DNA from: Seminavis robusta
Taxonomy: Eukaryota; Bacillariophyta; Bacillariophyceae; Naviculales; Naviculaceae
Length of the DNA stretch: 45,288 nucleotides
Direction: 5' to 3'
Assembly: GCA_903772945.1 (NCBI GenBank)
Contig: CAICTM010000858.1
Span: 1-45,288, forward strand
Shown: in pieces, positions 22,501 through 32,384 of the stretch
How positions within the stretch are numbered: the first letter of the stretch is position 1
Layout: every line of letters begins with the position of its first letter
The notes under the pieces: model-generated
The model's input: the letters and a program-made list of their open reading frames with translations, nothing else
What the model was told of the DNA's origin: nothing
Database searches by the model: none
Made by a program: the position numbers and the translations under genes

Positions 22501-22587
22501 AGAAACATAATCATTCTCGTTCGAGTTTGCGCCTTCTACCGCTTCCAAGTCGTTCTCACTGCTAGCATCAAGAGATTTCGATGACAT
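19543..22587 (-). CDS. Membrane protein with two AapJ-like amino-acid-binding modules, three exons
   Basis: Exons 22587-21226, 21148-19944 and 19858-19543 join in frame across introns of 77 and 85 bases (donors GTGAGT and GTACGT, acceptors ending CAG and TAG), giving 960 residues. The N-terminal 340 residues are Ser/Asn/Asp-rich and disordered; one membrane helix lies at 345-366. Module 1 (about 396-720) follows the AapJ/solute-binding family 3 pattern: MLRCGF, FDLGLCQAIAWAI, FSYSTSFISSGNGFCG, AMATREDDTEW, NAVKAVGNLGNLYD. Module 2 (about 735-960) restarts with GSLRCGV, GFGVDYCVALA, RRVDVLAGSVWT and YSFTKPYFYG, but jumps directly to LCLATRQDDPQW, so about 90 residues of lobe 2 are missing. Bacterial AapJ binds amino acids for ABC import. 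Here no transporter partner is visible, and the single-helix anchor suggests a surface receptor or capture role. The first exon has an ATG. Confidence 0.85.
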
Positions 22588-23093
22588 GAAGATTACGCTA
22601 GCTAGTCAAACACAAGTACGCTGGCTATAGTACAAACAAGGGATTCGCCAAGGTGATAGCTCTGTGTTTGGTGTTGCTTGAATGAGGCGGTTGGTGGTTG
22701 CAAACCCTGTGTGGTTACGTCGCTGCGGTCTTCTGGAATTCAGACTTCTCTTCTCTTTCTCAAAGCTAAGCCGCACAGCCGGACTGAATGGCCATTGGCT
22801 CTAAATCTCGAATGACCACACTCCACCGTTACTTTTGACAGTCTTTTCAAACCTCAACAACATCCCGTTTGGCGAAGATCCCCACGCACCGCGCACAAAC
22901 CCAGGTCGCACATGCACGCAGCATAATAAGAAGTCAGTTTGCTAGGAGTAGATTGAACAACTAACTGGTACCACTCGAGTATCAAGCAATCCATCGTCAA
23001 GGTACCATCTGTGTTACTGGTACCGATAGAAGCTACACAGCTGATAGCTATTGTCCTCATTTGATTTCTTAATCGAGCTCTGCAAGTGGTGCC
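22588..23093. promoter_or_regulatory. Divergent promoter region, binding-module gene and rhodanese gene
   Basis: 506 bases between two outward-facing starts. GGTACC/GTACC motifs recur at about 22967-23025. No other element is recognised. Confidence 0.5.
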
Positions 23094-23694
23094 ATGGCTG
23101 CGGACGGAAAGCGCAAACCACAAGAAGAAGCGTCCCCCAACGCTCCCAAACGGCAACGAGAAGCCGTGGATCCACCCGCACCCTCGGCACGAAGAGAGTC
23201 CAGCGCAAACCTTACAGAAGACGAAGGGTCGACTCCCACTCCAGCGGCCGACATTGCTAGCAAGGACGCAGTGCTCCAAGTGGTGAATGACAACAAGCCC
23301 GTGATTCTACTAGACGTCCGAACACCGGAAGAAGTGGTCAATGATGGATTTCTTCAAACCGCGGGGAGTGGGTGTTCTTGGCTTCATGTCTCATGTACCA
23401 GAGAAGACGCTCCCTTGCTGCGAGCGGCTGCTCCGCATATGATTTCCGACAAGAAAAGTAAGTGTGGTTGGTGTTGTCTGTGTGTGGGAAGTCGTTCTTC
23501 GGTTCTCACTTTTTTCATTGCCATTGACAACTGCAGCACCCATCCTAGTGTACTGCAAGTCAGGGAAACGTGCTGCCAAAGCACAAGAAATTCTAAATGG
23601 TCAAGGATATGCGAATGTGACCAATGCTGGTGGGTACAAGGACCTGGATTACTTGCAAGAAGCTCTGGATAAGAAAAAGAAAGAAAAGGAATGA
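23094..23694 (+). CDS. Rhodanese-domain protein, two exons
   Basis: Exon 1 23094-23457 and exon 2 23537-23694 join over a 79-base intron (GTAAGT donor, CTGCAG acceptor), giving 173 residues. The N-terminal 55 residues are Lys/Pro/Ala-rich and hydrophilic, with KPQEEASPNAPKRQRE, which could act as a nuclear signal. The single rhodanese domain follows: VILLDVRTPEEV, then a central part, then PILVYCKSGKRAAKAQEIL with the persulfide-forming cysteine in the active loop CKSGKRA, NVTNAGGYKDL, and a Lys-rich end. All of the catalytic loop is present, so a single-domain sulfurtransferase is likely; substrate unknown. The intron sits just before the active-site strand. The ATG is in good context (GCCATGG). 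Confidence 0.88.
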
Positions 23695-24308
23695 ATACTG
23701 CAGGATACTTTCTGAGATTCTTGGGCGTGCATGGGTTGCTCAAATTTTCGGCGTTGCTTTTCATTTTTTGTAAAACTAATTTGGTAATACGCAGTCAATT
23801 CAAAGACAACCTGCATAGAAAAAGGTGACGATCGTAGCAACCCAGTAGTAGCTAGTAACCAGCTACAACAGGCGTAAAAGCATCATTGGCTTGCACAATT
23901 GTAGTAGGGAGCATCATTGGCTTGGACGATTGTAGTATGGTAGCCACGGAAACTTCAAAGGGTGCAACTGAAGCAAGATCACTGCACACAGCTACCGTCG
24001 CACAGTCCCAAAGGCAAACTATGCGCCATGACACTTCGAAGATACATCATGCTTCCTCCAGCTCTTCCGCCTCGCCCCATATACCGGTACAGTCGTACCG
24101 GTGACGACGATCTGTAATTTGACAACGCTTGGGATGCACTTGACGGCTTGCAGACGGAAAGTCGAGTGTTGAATTGATGCATGGGGGACTACCCCAAGTA
24201 CGCATTATCGTAGTTGCTCGAGCAACCATTCACTCAACTGATACATGAGACTAAGTAAGTTACAAATTTCAACCAATCAGCAGTATGACATGCATAAACC
24301 AGCCGACG
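23695..24308. other. Convergent 3' spacer with a 31-base direct repeat
   Basis: 614 bases between the ends of the rhodanese gene (+) and the EGF membrane gene (-). It contains a two-copy direct repeat (23880-23936) and a small GTACCGGT palindrome cluster (24080-24100). No gene. Confidence 0.55.
23880..23937. repeat. Two-copy direct repeat, 27 of each 31-base unit conserved
   Basis: GCATCATTGGCTTG begins at 23880 and again at 23911; each is followed by ACAATTGTAGTA or ACGATTGTAGTA. Two mismatches occur in the 27 shared bases. It is in the 3' region of the rhodanese gene. Confidence 0.85.
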
Positions 24309-26651
24309 TCACGATTGGGGTCCAATGGTCAGGTTCAGTGCCTCGATCGCGTTCTCCTCGGAAATCTGCCCTGAGTCTACCAAGCTTTGCGTATACACTC
24401 CGATGAATTCATCTGACATTCGGTACTGACACAGTTTTCCGGCGTGTGGGAAAGGGCAACTACAAGATCCCGTGGAAATGGTGCAATTGCCTCCATTGTA
24501 GCATTGTGCCATCTCTTCATAGCAATTTTGCTGTCGCTCGCACATTTCACCAACAAACCCATCTGTGCAGTTGCATGTTCCCTCGACAGTCAAATATTCA
24601 ATTAGATTGCTCTCGTCGAACTCTGGTGTCACGCACGTCCCACCGTTGAGACAGTTGTTCACGACTGGCTGGCAAACTGGGCACAGAAACACGGTATTTG
24701 TGGGCTGATTATGGTCCACTCGGTATAGAGACCTCGTGCCCAGATTGAGCAGCTTTCTGGAGTGATACCACTGCAAGTCTACCGGGCTGGCACCATCCGA
24801 AGGAGATCCCAAATCCATGGGGTCGGTGAAGAAGTAGACTTTGTGTGTGGAATAAAAGGTATGGAAGTCAACGGGAAGATAGGTGTGCAGATTCTCCTTC
24901 AACTGTTGTAGTTCGTTTGCGTCATAGAATTCCAAATTCAAAAAGAGACCCCATCGACGTCCCGTAAACATAATCACGGTCACAGGCACACCGCTCTTTC
25001 CCAGCCTCGCAAAGTACACGGGCTTGTTGTACACCAAAATTGGTATTGAGTCGTTCCCGTAGGTCAGCAGCTCGTAGTCGGTGGGAGGTACAAAAAGGCC
25101 GCCTTCAGCATAGGGCAATGGCTCAGTTCGCGTGTCCAGCGCCAATCTCGGGCAGGGAATCGGATATTCGCAGTTCACACCAATGCGCCCTTCGTTGCAT
25201 ACGCACTGATTGTTGTCACAAGTGCCATGACCACTGCAATCTTGACTGGCACGGTTCCCCTCACAATCATTACAAGCCAACACGAAATGATCCACTTGAT
25301 TGGTCTGATTGGCAAGGTAGTCCCTGACTAACCATGGTTGCTGATAACTTTCGATAATGTCGTATGTGGCAGTTGCCTGCGATTTGGCCCAGTAGTTGCA
25401 TGCATTCATGCTAGTGGCCTGCGCTGTCGCCGTGCCATTTACGAGTTTCGCCTCTCCAAGATCCACTAGCCCACTAAACGTCCAAGCCTTTCGTTGTTCA
25501 GAAACACGACAAACGCAATCACATCGGAGTTAGAACCACGGGTATATGAGGAGAAAAGAAACTCTGCATGTATAAAAATTGCCTACCTGTTCTTCTTTGC
25601 AATAAGCAAAATAGGCTCCCTTTTTCTTCGCATCCTCATACACAGCACGGCCATTGTAAAGTTCTCCTTCTTTCTGAAGGAAAATACCACTGTAGAAAGC
25701 CAAATCAGGACGGATTTCATCACCAAACTGGGCCACGAGTTGATTGCATATGAACTTGCCGCTCATCTGTTGTTGCGCCAACATTCCATAAAAGAACAGC
25801 AAGAGTCCCGTGATGAGGCCAAAAAGAACTCGCTTTAGGTACGGAAGGTATGGATTGGATGCCTTGTGAAAATGACGGGGGATTTGAAAGTTGGTAACCA
25901 AGCGGGTATCTTCCTCCACCGTTCTGCTAATGTATCCATTCTTGGCAATCCAAAAAAAGGTCTGTTGAACTTCCGAAATAAATGCCAAGGCTGCAAAGTT
26001 CAGCATCAAAGTCAGTACCGATGTACTTTGCATATTGAGAATAAAACTGTCCACCAACATGGCGAGTCCCACAAACATTTGCAAAATGGTTGATATCCAG
26101 TAATCCGCATGGGTAGCATTTGGATTCATAGTCAGAACATATGCATGATCGTAGCTTTGGCCTAGGGACATTCGTGAAATGGCCGTCAATAAATTGGTCT
26201 GTGTCGACACAGCCAGTAACATGGAGACTGCCTGTGCGAGTGTGACTTCGACGTTCACACCAGGCGGCACACTGAGGGGATTGTGGGCGGTGCCATTTTT
26301 CAGTAAATCTGCCATGATCAAAAAAATTATCGAGGCTTGTACCATAAACACAAGGATGCAATAGATACAGGTAAATCCACAAGGCTTGCAGACGTAGAGG
26401 AGACTAAAGACATCTTCGGGGAGTGGAGAGGTCAAGTCTTCGAAATCATCATCAGAGGGCGGCTTCTCTAACTCTGGGGGTTCCACCGGTGCGACCACTT
26501 TTCCTGATTCTTCAGGCGCTTCTTGGTCCACCTCATCAACAAAACCGCCACCTCTATTGTTGCTCGACTTGTTGGGGTCGTCCGCTTTCATGCTCAAACT
26601 TTGACTTGTTGAGGATTGAAGACTTGCCTTTGAAGAAGTTGGTGTTGTCAT
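24309..26651 (-). CDS. Five-helix membrane protein with EGF-repeat C-terminal region, two exons
   Basis: Exon 1 26651-25587 and exon 2 25487-24309 join in frame (CKEEQ to AWTFSG) over a 99-base intron with a GTAGGC donor and an AAAG acceptor, giving 747 residues. The frame continues upstream to a GTG; an ATG at 26702 is the alternative start. Residues 1-80 are acidic/Ser-rich. Predicted membrane segments lie at about 96-116, 135-150, 186-205, 210-226 and 274-291. The region after them is soluble, with one EGF-like module at 427-461 (CSGHGTCDNNQCVC) and two more at 634-671 (CLNGGTCV..CNCTDGFVGEMC) and 677-708 (CYNGGNC..CSCPFPHAGKLC). Many N-glycosylation sequons support an extracytoplasmic tail. 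EGF modules suggest adhesion or ligand binding. I do not recognise the membrane part; it has no transporter signature I can name. Confidence 0.82.
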
Positions 26652-27315
26652 TCGAAGAGAAAGAATGGAAAGAGAATCGAATCCCGAAGTGGGACGTTTC
26701 ATGAGAAAGCAGCGGACAAACCATCCCCGCGCCAGAAAGATATATGTGCAACACGCAGGCAAGCCCCACTTAGAGCAACACGGGATCGCATGCAAGAGCA
26801 ACCACCAGACCACCAGTACAATGTTGTACAGCGTACAGTGAAAGGGTTATTGGAAAGATGCCCTAGTACTTTTACGGTATCAGTACCGGTACCATGGTAC
26901 TGTACGCTGTACTGTAGCATTCGATGACGCTACTGCACCACCGCCACCATACGGTACCTGGAACCTGGTACCGGTAATCGGTGGCTATGCAAAGTCATAC
27001 GAGTATGCACCCTTTGAAGGCACCTCCAAGGGCTCGTTTTAGGTGCAGCTAAGGCCACCCATTGTACATGTAGTGGGGGCACTACTCGTACCGTACGGTA
27101 CCTGGTACTGGTACGGTGGGTGGGGCAAAGACACGGCATTCACACCGCGAAACATTATCCTAGTTTTTGTATGCACCATGCAAAATGCACTAACACCATT
27201 CAGGGAATTGACGATCCATGCATGCTGCTTGGTGCTCTCTCGCTCACACTTTTTTCTTTCTCTTCTCTCTCTGGTGTCTACTGGAACGACTTTCTATCAT
27301 CAAACACCTACCTAC
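26652..27315. promoter_or_regulatory. Upstream region of the EGF membrane gene, rich in GTAC palindromes
   Basis: 664 bases between the start of the EGF gene and the end of the GTPase gene, both on the minus strand. It is packed with GTAC-centred palindromes: GTACCGGTAC at 26883-26892, GTACCATGGTAC at 26889-26900 and GTACCGTACGGTAC at 27088-27101, plus several half copies. The promoter of the EGF gene should lie here. Confidence 0.55.
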
Positions 27316-29274
27316 CTAGTTGCTCCTGTCCATCATTTCCAAAAGCTTGCAGCACTTCCAGGCAACGTGGCCCCAATGCTCCTCATCGGCAAGATTGTCT
27401 GGAACCTCAATCTTCATCTTTGATCTTGCAGCAGCAACGACCTGTGTGATTCCACCGGAATAGTTGAGGCTCCAATCATCACTTCCTTGCAAGAAATTCA
27501 CATTCCGACACAAGGGACTAGCTGAACCACAATTGGAGCATCGGCGTGCACTCGTGGCACCTTTGCAAGATACGGTCTGATTTCCTCCACTGCTGTTTCT
27601 GTTATATATGCTTACCGAAACCTGCAAACACGTGCTGCAGTCACAGGGGATTTGCCACAGGTGAAGGCATGATATAAACCTTCCTTTCAGTTGAGACAAC
27701 AGGATGTTCTCGTGGCTGAAGTTCTCACAGAAGTCTCTGTTGTAGGCCATGATGAGAATAGACCCCAACAATGCAAGCCAGTCACTCAGAGAAAGGCTTT
27801 CCCAGGTTTTCTTATTCGCTGTGGATCTTGTGTAGCATGGGCCGCAGAGGTTGCCTTGAAAACGCTTCAATCCTTGCTTGTTTGCTATGGTTCCAAGCTG
27901 AACCTTCACAAGCTTACAGACCTCAGTGCGGATAAGATTCTCTTCTTCTCTCCATCCAAGAGCACGAGCGAACGAAAAGTACGTCGAAAGGAGTTTAGCT
28001 GCACTTGCAAGTGGCTTGACCTCCAACTCATCAACGAAGGCCTTCGTGGCCTTTTCTTTCGACCTCTTGTAGAGCTTCCAAAAGTGCCGTTTGAGATGGC
28101 TGAGATTTTTGCCGAGCACCAAGCTCTTGTCGTGGATGGACCGGAGGACTGAGACTGAAATGCCATCATTTTCCATTAGAGACTCAACTGCAACGTCAAG
28201 CTGCTTCTCAAGAATCCTTCCTTGATTATCCACTCCTCCAACTGCAACCGAGAGGATAGATAGGAACTTGTCAAAGTTTGTGGCTTCCAAGCGCTCCTGA
28301 TAGTTTGTATCGGCCCTCACAGACTCATACACAGCCTCGTATTTTTCATCCTCGGACAGTTTCTTCCATCGAAAGCGCCCCACTTCTTCTCGCCCAATCA
28401 TGTCAATAAGCTCGCTGTCAAACTTATTTTTGAACTCTTCAAAGGTCAGAAGAGAAGCTGTCCGGTAGAAGAATGCATGGATGGCAGAAGTTGCCAAGAA
28501 GACTGGATACGCATCAGAAGGAATCTCGGATGGGCCATTGGTTGTTCTGAGCAAGGTCCCGAGGGACTCCTTGCGGCACCCAACAGAGAACATCTCTTGA
28601 ATCTTCTGCCTGGCTTCTTGCACCATCATCGCTTGTTGGGAATCATCGGGTTCATCAACCTTGTTGAATAAAATGATGGTAGGGATATCTTTCTTTGATG
28701 AAAGATTCTTGGTAACCAACTTGAGGAGAGATATCTGCTCCTCTGTATTGACCCCTTGGCGGGCATCCATCACGACAACCACGCAATCAAAGCTCTTCCA
28801 GTTGTCTTCAACGTACTTGACATAGATGCTGTCCGAATCAGCTTCGTTTAGACCCGGCACGTCCACAATCACCAACGATGTATCATTTCTAGTGGTGCAC
28901 AGAGGTTCTTCCAGCTCAACGTTGAAATGCTTCTCTTCAATCTTTCGAGTTCCACGCAGGGACTGATTGGATGCTTCGATCTGCCTCAACACATCTGCTG
29001 GTTTTTGAGTCTCTTGATCTGCCACTACTGACCACTGGTCGCTGCTGGAGTTCCTGTTGCCTGAGGGACCGACTTCAGCGTCGCTGTTGGGATCCGGATT
29101 GATGATACGAAACAAGTTTATCCCAGCGGTTGTGCGCATCATGGAAACTTCACTGAATTTCGCGCGAAGCATTGCATTCAGAACCGTAGTCTTCCCGACA
29201 GAGACGTAGCCCAGAAGGGCCACCTTCACTTCGAATTTCTTGGATATCATGATATTAGCCGGTTGCTTCGGCAT
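27316..29274 (-). CDS. Large P-loop GTPase, dynamin/septin-like G domain
   Basis: A 652-residue single-exon protein from the ATG at 29274 (MPKQPANIM); the longer frame starts at TTG. The G domain occupies about 12-300: P-loop GYVSVGKTT (22-30), G3 DVPGLNE (138-144), G4 NKVDEP (204-209) and a hydrophobic G1-flanking strand KVALLG. Spacing between G1 and G3 is long (over 100 residues), more like dynamin or other large GTPases than Ras. A helical middle follows. The C-terminal third is cysteine-rich: LCGPCY, CDCSTC, RRCSNCGSASPLC and WKCCK, which may bind zinc. No membrane helix is certain; one hydrophobic stretch (LALLGSILIMAY) lies near 520. It hydrolyses GTP by inference, but the cellular role is unknown. 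The Cys-rich tail is not part of classical dynamins. Confidence 0.8.
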   Translation of the reverse strand: MPKQPANIMISKKFEVKVALLGYVSVGKTTVLNAMLRAKFSEVSMMRTTAGINLFRIINPDPNSDAEVGPSGNRNSSSDQWSVVADQETQKPADVLRQIEASNQSLRGTRKIEEKHFNVELEEPLCTTRNDTSLVIVDVPGLNEADSDSIYVKYVEDNWKSFDCVVVVMDARQGVNTEEQISLLKLVTKNLSSKKDIPTIILFNKVDEPDDSQQAMMVQEARQKIQEMFSVGCRKESLGTLLRTTNGPSEIPSDAYPVFLATSAIHAFFYRTASLLTFEEFKNKFDSELIDMIGREEVGRFRWKKLSEDEKYEAVYESVRADTNYQERLEATNFDKFLSILSVAVGGVDNQGRILEKQLDVAVESLMENDGISVSVLRSIHDKSLVLGKNLSHLKRHFWKLYKRSKEKATKAFVDELEVKPLASAAKLLSTYFSFARALGWREEENLIRTEVCKLVKVQLGTIANKQGLKRFQGNLCGPCYTRSTANKKTWESLSLSDWLALLGSILIMAYNRDFCENFSHENILLSQLKGRFISCLHLWQIPCDCSTCLQVSVSIYNRNSSGGNQTVSCKGATSARRCSNCGSASPLCRNVNFLQGSDDWSLNYSGGITQVVAAARSKMKIEVPDNLADEEHWGHVAWKCCKLLEMMDRSN

Positions 29275-29772
29275 GGTGGAAGGGCAACGCAATCTACTAG
29301 CTAGCAACTCTAATACGTTTGCCCAAGAAGTTGTGGAGCAAGCGACACAAGGAAGACCTCTGCATCAAAACTTGAAAGCCCCAAGCACTGGCAGATCTTT
29401 TGAGGAAAAGGAATCTTTCCTCGAAAATTTCAAATCAGGTACTGCCGGTACGTGCCTCACAAAAGAACCTCTCGCTCGAAAGCGCTCCTTTGTATCACAC
29501 GCCTTTCTGCATAGTTCTGGCGAGCAGCAGTCACACGTAGCATGGGGGCTCCCCTAAGAAGAAGCTAAGAAGATTCGACTCTGAGGCCAGTCATGCATAA
29601 TTGGCACCTTTCAAGCAGGATCACACCTTTTTCGAGGAGGAGGTAAAGCCCAAGGAGGCCGCAAGAATGTTGCCTGCTAGGTAGACCGAGGTCAGTCCTG
29701 ACAGCCTACCATTCTCACAAAAATGCATGTTGTACCCAGCAAAATCACGTATTATTCTCCCATTTTGGCCTG
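29275..29772. promoter_or_regulatory. Upstream region of the GTPase gene
   Basis: 498 bases between the GTPase start and the 3' end of the Rgp1-like gene. A CTAGCTAGC patch (29295-29305) and a GTAC pair (29439-29453) occur. No gene. Confidence 0.5.
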
Positions 29773-31464
29773 CTACTCTCTAGCTATCAACTGGCAGTCC
29801 TCCGCCATTCGCAGAGACAGTATTGTCAAGTCTTGCTGAATGCCTTTGGTAGCAAAACTGCTGGGATGACTGGGACTGCTGGTTTGTCGCAGAGCATCGG
29901 TTGCGATTAGTGGCGGTGAATCATCATCAAGATCAAAATCCACAGCGCCGGTGCGATACGATCGTCCTAGAATGAGTTCATCCAATGGCAATTTCAAATA
30001 GGCATCGTCTTCATCTTGTTCCTCGTCTTCTCCCGACAAGATAATTTCATATTCCGTCATGGGCGCGACCATTCGAACGGGCAATTCCAGCCGTAGATTG
30101 CTATAGGTTGGGGCGTTATTTTTCTTTTTCGTGTTGTTGTTGTTGCCACTTGCCACTGTAATGTCAATAATGCATTTCACGGAAATTCGAACCATATCGG
30201 TACTGACGGTAGTAGGTGCATCCAGTGGTACTTGGAGTGATAGACACACCCGTTCGGTGCATTCTGGGTCGACTAGTTCATGTGCCGTATCAAATTGGTA
30301 GGCTTGTGCTCGCTTTTGTGTCCCATCCAGTGACGCGTACAGTGCTAACTCCTCTCCCTCCAACGACGCACTGACTTGATAGCACGGAGTCCATTTTGAT
30401 GATGATTGTTGTTGCATTCTTGGAGTAGGAAAATCAAATTTCAAGACCATGCGAGATCCTGGACTGGCCGTGCTGACACCCATGACGGTCAAGACGCAGC
30501 AAGGAATCCCCGTCAAATCTGTAATCCGCATGGTTTGGAGAGCTTGTTGTTGTACAGGACTTGTTGATGACTTGACCAGAGACCCCAAGGTGGACGTACC
30601 CCGTCGATTGACGAGTATCTGACCGGGCGGTTGATAGAGTTGGGTGGCCGTCACGTGACAGGGTAATCCTGCCGAATGTGCCATGGCCGCACAAACGCCC
30701 ATGGGGTAGACTGTCGGGGGACTTTTTCCAGAAGCTTTGGGCGGAGCCGCCAATAATGGATGATCCGGCCGCTGTGACAAGACTTGAATGGGAACGGCAT
30801 GTCGTAACCACTGATAATTTCTGGACAGTCGGACCCGGGTTCCTACCATGACGGCGTAGAAATATCGACACGAGTTGGCTCGGACAGAGTGGGGAAGATT
30901 CAAGGGAAGATCCACTCGAAAGGAGAACGCCAGCTGTTGTTCTTCTAGTGGTATGAAATTTTCTTCTGTTTTGTGGTTGGTTTCAGTGCCGTTCATGGCA
31001 TTGGAATGATCATCAGCTTCTGCTTCTTCATTTCCAATCTTCGTCATGCCCCGAATCGGTTTTGGCTTGACATTTTCCCATCGTCCCGTGGTTCGTTCCT
31101 GCAAAGACTGCAACTGGAGCACATTGGTGGTCCAAAAACAGACACACTGCTTGTCAATCGCTACACCACCTCCGTTGCCGTGTCGATTATGTAGCGCGTC
31201 ATGAACCGCCGGTGATTCATATTTCTTGAGATATTCGGAAGCACGACGGTGCCATCGTGGATCCAATCGGCACCATCCAGCCACAAACACGTAGCTGTCC
31301 GAGAACACGTCTTGTGGCTGTTGTTGTTGTTGACGAGAAGAAGGCACCAGTCGAATGGTGCCAACCACGGACTCGCCGATTCGATAGGACGATCGAGACA
31401 AGACAACTTCAATGAACGGATCAGGATTCTCCTGCTGGGACTGATTGGACTCCTCTGCTGTCAT
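29773..31464 (-). CDS. RGP1: Rgp1-like protein (predicted Ric1-Rgp1 Rab6/Ypt6 GEF subunit)
   Basis: A 563-residue single-exon protein from the ATG at 31464 (MTAEESNQSQQ); the open frame upstream begins with GTG. It reads as two arrestin-type beta-sandwich halves. The N-terminal half has FIEVVLSRSSYRIGESVVGTIRL (positions about 17-39), LAFSFRVDLPLNLPHSVR, and YFYAVMVGTRVRLSR. The C-terminal half has GSRMVLKFDFPTP, CYQVSASLEGEEL and VCLSLQVPLDAP, ending in an acidic stretch. This arrangement and the 'fDF...C..v...Le.eE' block fit Rgp1, which with Ric1 activates Rab6/Ypt6 on the Golgi in yeast and animals. Inserts of low complexity (polyQ, NNNN, EEQDEDDAY) are typical of diatom proteins. Ric1 is not in the window. 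An alternative is another arrestin-fold protein such as Vps26-like; I think Rgp1 is better. Confidence 0.75.
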   Translation of the reverse strand: MTAEESNQSQQENPDPFIEVVLSRSSYRIGESVVGTIRLVPSSRQQQQQPQDVFSDSYVFVAGWCRLDPRWHRRASEYLKKYESPAVHDALHNRHGNGGGVAIDKQCVCFWTTNVLQLQSLQERTTGRWENVKPKPIRGMTKIGNEEAEADDHSNAMNGTETNHKTEENFIPLEEQQLAFSFRVDLPLNLPHSVRANSCRYFYAVMVGTRVRLSRNYQWLRHAVPIQVLSQRPDHPLLAAPPKASGKSPPTVYPMGVCAAMAHSAGLPCHVTATQLYQPPGQILVNRRGTSTLGSLVKSSTSPVQQQALQTMRITDLTGIPCCVLTVMGVSTASPGSRMVLKFDFPTPRMQQQSSSKWTPCYQVSASLEGEELALYASLDGTQKRAQAYQFDTAHELVDPECTERVCLSLQVPLDAPTTVSTDMVRISVKCIIDITVASGNNNNTKKKNNAPTYSNLRLELPVRMVAPMTEYEIILSGEDEEQDEDDAYLKLPLDELILGRSYRTGAVDFDLDDDSPPLIATDALRQTSSPSHPSSFATKGIQQDLTILSLRMAEDCQLIARE

Positions 31465-31674
31465 TGTTATATTAATAAGCACACTTGGGCTGAAAATAAG
31501 CTAGAAACAGCAGTCCTTTGGCCCATTGATCTTGTCCTTGTCACGGTTGCTCTGGTTGTTACCTCATGCTCGTTGTGCGTGGTGGCGCCGAAGCTGCGCG
31601 ATAGCGATGCAACTGAAAGCCGTTTAGGGATAAGGGTGAAAACCCACATGTATCATTCTCTAGCTAGGGCTCTG

Positions 31675-31695
31675 GCTAGCTACCAGGTAGCTAGC
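31675..31695. repeat. Perfect 10-bp inverted repeat with 1-base spacer, CTAG type
   Basis: GCTAGCTACC (31675-31684) and GGTAGCTAGC (31686-31695) are perfect reverse complements around one A. It is in the 5' spacer of the Rgp1-like gene. Confidence 0.85.
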
Positions 31696-31914
31696 TCTAG
31701 TGGCGAGAGTCTAACCAGGCAGGAAGAGTTTGAAAGAGAAACGGAGGAGGGGGAGGGGCTGTTCTCTGTGTGGCGTGAACTTCCCTCTTCCTCCGAAACT
31801 GAAGAAAGGAGACTGGAAACCTTCCCAGAAAGGTCCAAGGCAATAGAAGACCATCTCAGGAAGCCTCGTGAAACCACTCGTGTTGGGGTGTCGCCTGCAA
31901 AGCGCCAAATGGAT

Positions 31915-32384
31915 AGCAGCAGGAAGTGTGAGCGAACTTCTTGGGCCTGCAGGCCAGCAGAGGTTTGTTCTCTCCCCGCTACAAGACAAAACTGTAGTCT
32001 AGACTAGCTAGCTTGGAGCTAGCCGGAAGCATGGCTGGAAGATGGAAGCATCGTGAACTACTTGGGGCCACCAGCAGCCACAGCAGAGGTTTGCTCTCTT
32101 CACCCTTCACGCTACAATGTCATGTACTAGACACCAGACAAACTAACTGGCCGATTGAGTAGACGAGTAGACTAGCAGCAGGAAGCTTTGTGAACTTCTT
32201 GGGGCCTGCAGCAGCCGCAGCAGAGGTTTGTTCTCTTATTCTCTTCACGCTACAAGACAAACTGCCTGATTGAGTATCACGATAGAAGGAAGCATTGTGA
32301 ACTTCTTGGAGAAGGCAGCAGCCAAAGAATGGATAGCAGAGGTTTGTTCTCTTCACGCAAGTCACGCAACAAAGACAAACTGGC
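31915..32384. repeat. Degenerate tandem array, four copies of a unit of about 110-145 bases
   Basis: Four copies start near 31915, 32043, 32178 and 32286. Each runs in the same order: GGAAG..GTGAAC, CTTCTTGGGGCC or a variant, a CAGCAGCC block, the strongly conserved CAGAGGTTTG(T/C)TCTCT, CACGCTACAA or a variant, and GACAAACTG. Spacing between the blocks varies by small indels. No reading frame is conserved. Confidence 0.8.

Noticed and set aside
32120..32365. Minus-strand ORF inside the tandem array
   Set aside because: Frame is not conserved between repeat copies; a by-product of the repeats.
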